Part shown: positions 63,828 through 64,000 of the stretch, piece after piece
Numbering within the stretch: position 1 is the first letter of the stretch
How the letters are laid out: every line of letters begins with the position of its first letter
Origin: Merluccius polli
Taxonomy: Eukaryota > Chordata > Actinopteri > Gadiformes > Merlucciidae
Direction: 5' to 3'
Length of the DNA: 64,000 nt
NCBI GenBank assembly: GCA_030340625.1
Contig: JAOPHQ010004309.1
Span: forward strand, 56,001 to 120,000
Position numbers and translations under genes: made by a program
Notes under the pieces: model-generated
Told to the model about the DNA's origin: nothing
The model's database searches: none
What the model saw: the letters and a program-made list of their open reading frames with translations, nothing else

Positions 63828-63965
63828 CAGTGGTTATGAACTGGCCTTCACAGGTGACGCCAGTGCTGTCCAGCCGGTATCCCATGGGACATTCACAACG
63901 GAACGAGCCGTCTGTGTTGATGCACTGGCCATTAACACATTTTTCGTGGAGGCACTCATCGACAT
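55302..63965 (-). CDS. fbn1: Fibrillin-1, last 14 coding exons
   Basis: Extracellular glycoprotein that polymerises into 10-nm microfibrils and binds latent TGF-beta complexes. Exons in transcript order: 63965-63846, 63569-63450, 63352-63230, 62642-62511, 62094-61972, 60230-60024, 59038-58913, 58514-58392, 57972-57856, 57100-56972, 56875-56756, 56469-56241, 56144-55958, 55679-55302. The visible 743 residues are five calcium-binding EGF domains, the last 8-Cys TB domain, seven more cbEGF domains (two in one exon) and the unique C-terminus. Domain order matches human FBN1 from DMDECKEP to the end. All exons carrying one cbEGF or the TB domain are phase 1-1. One intron has a GC donor. The 5' part lies beyond the window. 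Confidence 0.95.
57101..57855. other. fbn1 intron, nothing recognisable
   Basis: 755 bases of non-repetitive intron sequence. No other exon or element is seen. Confidence 0.5.
58319..58640. repeat. (GT)n and (GA)n tracts on both sides of one fbn1 exon
   Basis: (GT)n at 58319-58382 ends 10 bases from the donor side of exon 58514-58392. A (GA)n tract begins right at the acceptor side (58517 to about 58640), forming its polypyrimidine tract on the minus strand. Confidence 0.9.
59247..59999. mobile_element. TTAA-flanked MITE filling an fbn1 intron
   Basis: Inverted ends AGGCCCTGTAGACAACTTTT (left) and AAAAGTTGTCTTACAGCCCCT (right, 59979-59999), with TTAA on both sides (59243-59246, 60000-60003). 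No coding capacity. The right end lies 24 bases from the TB-domain exon. Confidence 0.75.
60024..60230 (-). other. fbn1: fbn1 exon encoding the last TB (8-Cys) domain
   Basis: Encodes DNREGFCFTEVLTTLC through SECCCDGGRGWG to CPRGPGYTTDGR. The triple-cysteine CCC and GxGWG signature identify a TGF-beta-binding-protein-like domain, closest to the final TB of FBN1. Confidence 0.95.
60231..61029. other. fbn1 intron segment before the G-rich MITE
   Basis: Contains a short (GT)n tract and a GGCCCTGCACA inverted repeat near 60700. No gene or clear element. Confidence 0.4.
61034..61690. mobile_element. TTAA-flanked MITE with G-rich minisatellite in fbn1 intron
   Basis: Ends AGGTGCAGTGTGTAGAATTT (left) and the complementary AAATCCAACACACTGCACCT (right), continued by AGTGGCATCTA/TAGATGCCACT. 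TTAA lies on both sides (61030-61033, 61691-61694). The interior holds a GGGGAGGTGAGGGG-type minisatellite at 61440-61630. The terminus is familiar from many fish genomes. Confidence 0.85.
61440..61632. repeat. GGTGAGG minisatellite
   Basis: About 190 bases of 10-base-type units (GAGGGGAGGT, GAGTGGAGGT, GATGGGGAGGT), with a ~70-base higher-order repeat visible twice. Strongly G-rich on the plus strand. Confidence 0.9.
62683..62778. repeat. (CA)n in fbn1 intron
   Basis: About 95 bases of nearly pure CA, 40 bases upstream (minus sense) of the exon at 62642. Other short (CA)n/(GT)n tracts occur at 62100-62165, 60278-60312, 56155-56174 and 56895-56911, plus (GA)n at 63798-63830. Confidence 0.9.
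63844..63846 (-). other. fbn1: Non-canonical GC splice donor in fbn1
   Basis: The cbEGF exon 63965-63846 must end TGTGAAG in phase 1. The intron then starts GCCAGT rather than GT. GC-AG introns are a known minor class. The nearest GT would change phase and break the next domain. Confidence 0.8.
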
Positions 63966-64000
63966 CTACGGTTTGGAAGCAGAGAGACACACAAACACAC

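Larger units (their letters stand above)
61972..63965 (-). other. fbn1: fbn1 exons: five cbEGF domains before the last TB
   Basis: Each exon encodes one cbEGF with six cysteines and the calcium consensus D-x-D/N-E-C: DVDEC, DTDEC, DINEC, DHNEC and DLNEC. Asn in the Ca/hydroxylation motif is visible as CINTDGSFRC, CTNMIGAFEC, CVNVVGSYEC, CKNLIGTFMC and CENTIGSYRC. Confidence 0.92.

Overview
This is nuclear DNA of a ray-finned (teleost) fish. The genes have vertebrate exon-intron structure, with phase-consistent GT-AG introns. Non-coding sequence is very dense in microsatellites: (CA)n, (CT)n, (AT)n, long homopolymeric G/C runs, and tri- and tetranucleotide repeats. The mobile elements are mostly short non-autonomous DNA transposons and tRNA-derived SINE sequence. 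Such STR density has been remarked on in cod-like fishes, but the species cannot be fixed from the sequence alone.

The window carries six genes: slc24a5(+, 5' end missing), myef2(-), ctxn2(+), slc12a1(+), dut(+) and fbn1(-, 3' end only). As I recall it, this is the order and orientation of human 15q21.1 (SLC24A5-MYEF2-CTXN2-SLC12A1-DUT-FBN1), so it is a conserved vertebrate synteny block. The functions are unrelated: pigment-organelle ion exchange, an RNA-binding repressor, a small neuronal membrane protein, a kidney/epithelial cation-chloride cotransporter, dUTP hydrolysis, and an extracellular microfibril protein. Nothing suggests they work as one pathway.

Layout: 1-5.65 kb, last eight coding exons of slc24a5. 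6.6-15.1 kb, all 17 coding exons of myef2, including an 8-nt microexon. 15.1-27.7 kb, gene-poor and repeat-rich: a hAT-like element with a G-run minisatellite, an 88-bp tandem array, an 827-bp near-perfect palindrome, and a duplicated, broken zinc-finger gene family, all between two CACTGTAAAA-type ends. 27.8-28.05 kb, intronless ctxn2 CDS. 28.1-33.7 kb, non-coding with long microsatellites. 33.9-48.5 kb, slc12a1 with 26 coding exons. 49.4-51.3 kb, two transposon-derived blocks and a candidate mitochondrial first exon of dut. 51.8-53.4 kb, dut. 55.3-64 kb, the last 14 coding exons of fbn1.

All exon boundaries were read by eye from the sequence. Phases were checked exon by exon and each complete CDS is divisible by three (myef2 563 aa, ctxn2 81 aa, slc12a1 1048 aa, dut 171 aa). 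I found no clearly novel system. The observations most worth checking are the dut mitochondrial exon, the reduced slc12a1 N-terminus, the microexon and GC donor, and the nested element cluster at 17-24 kb.
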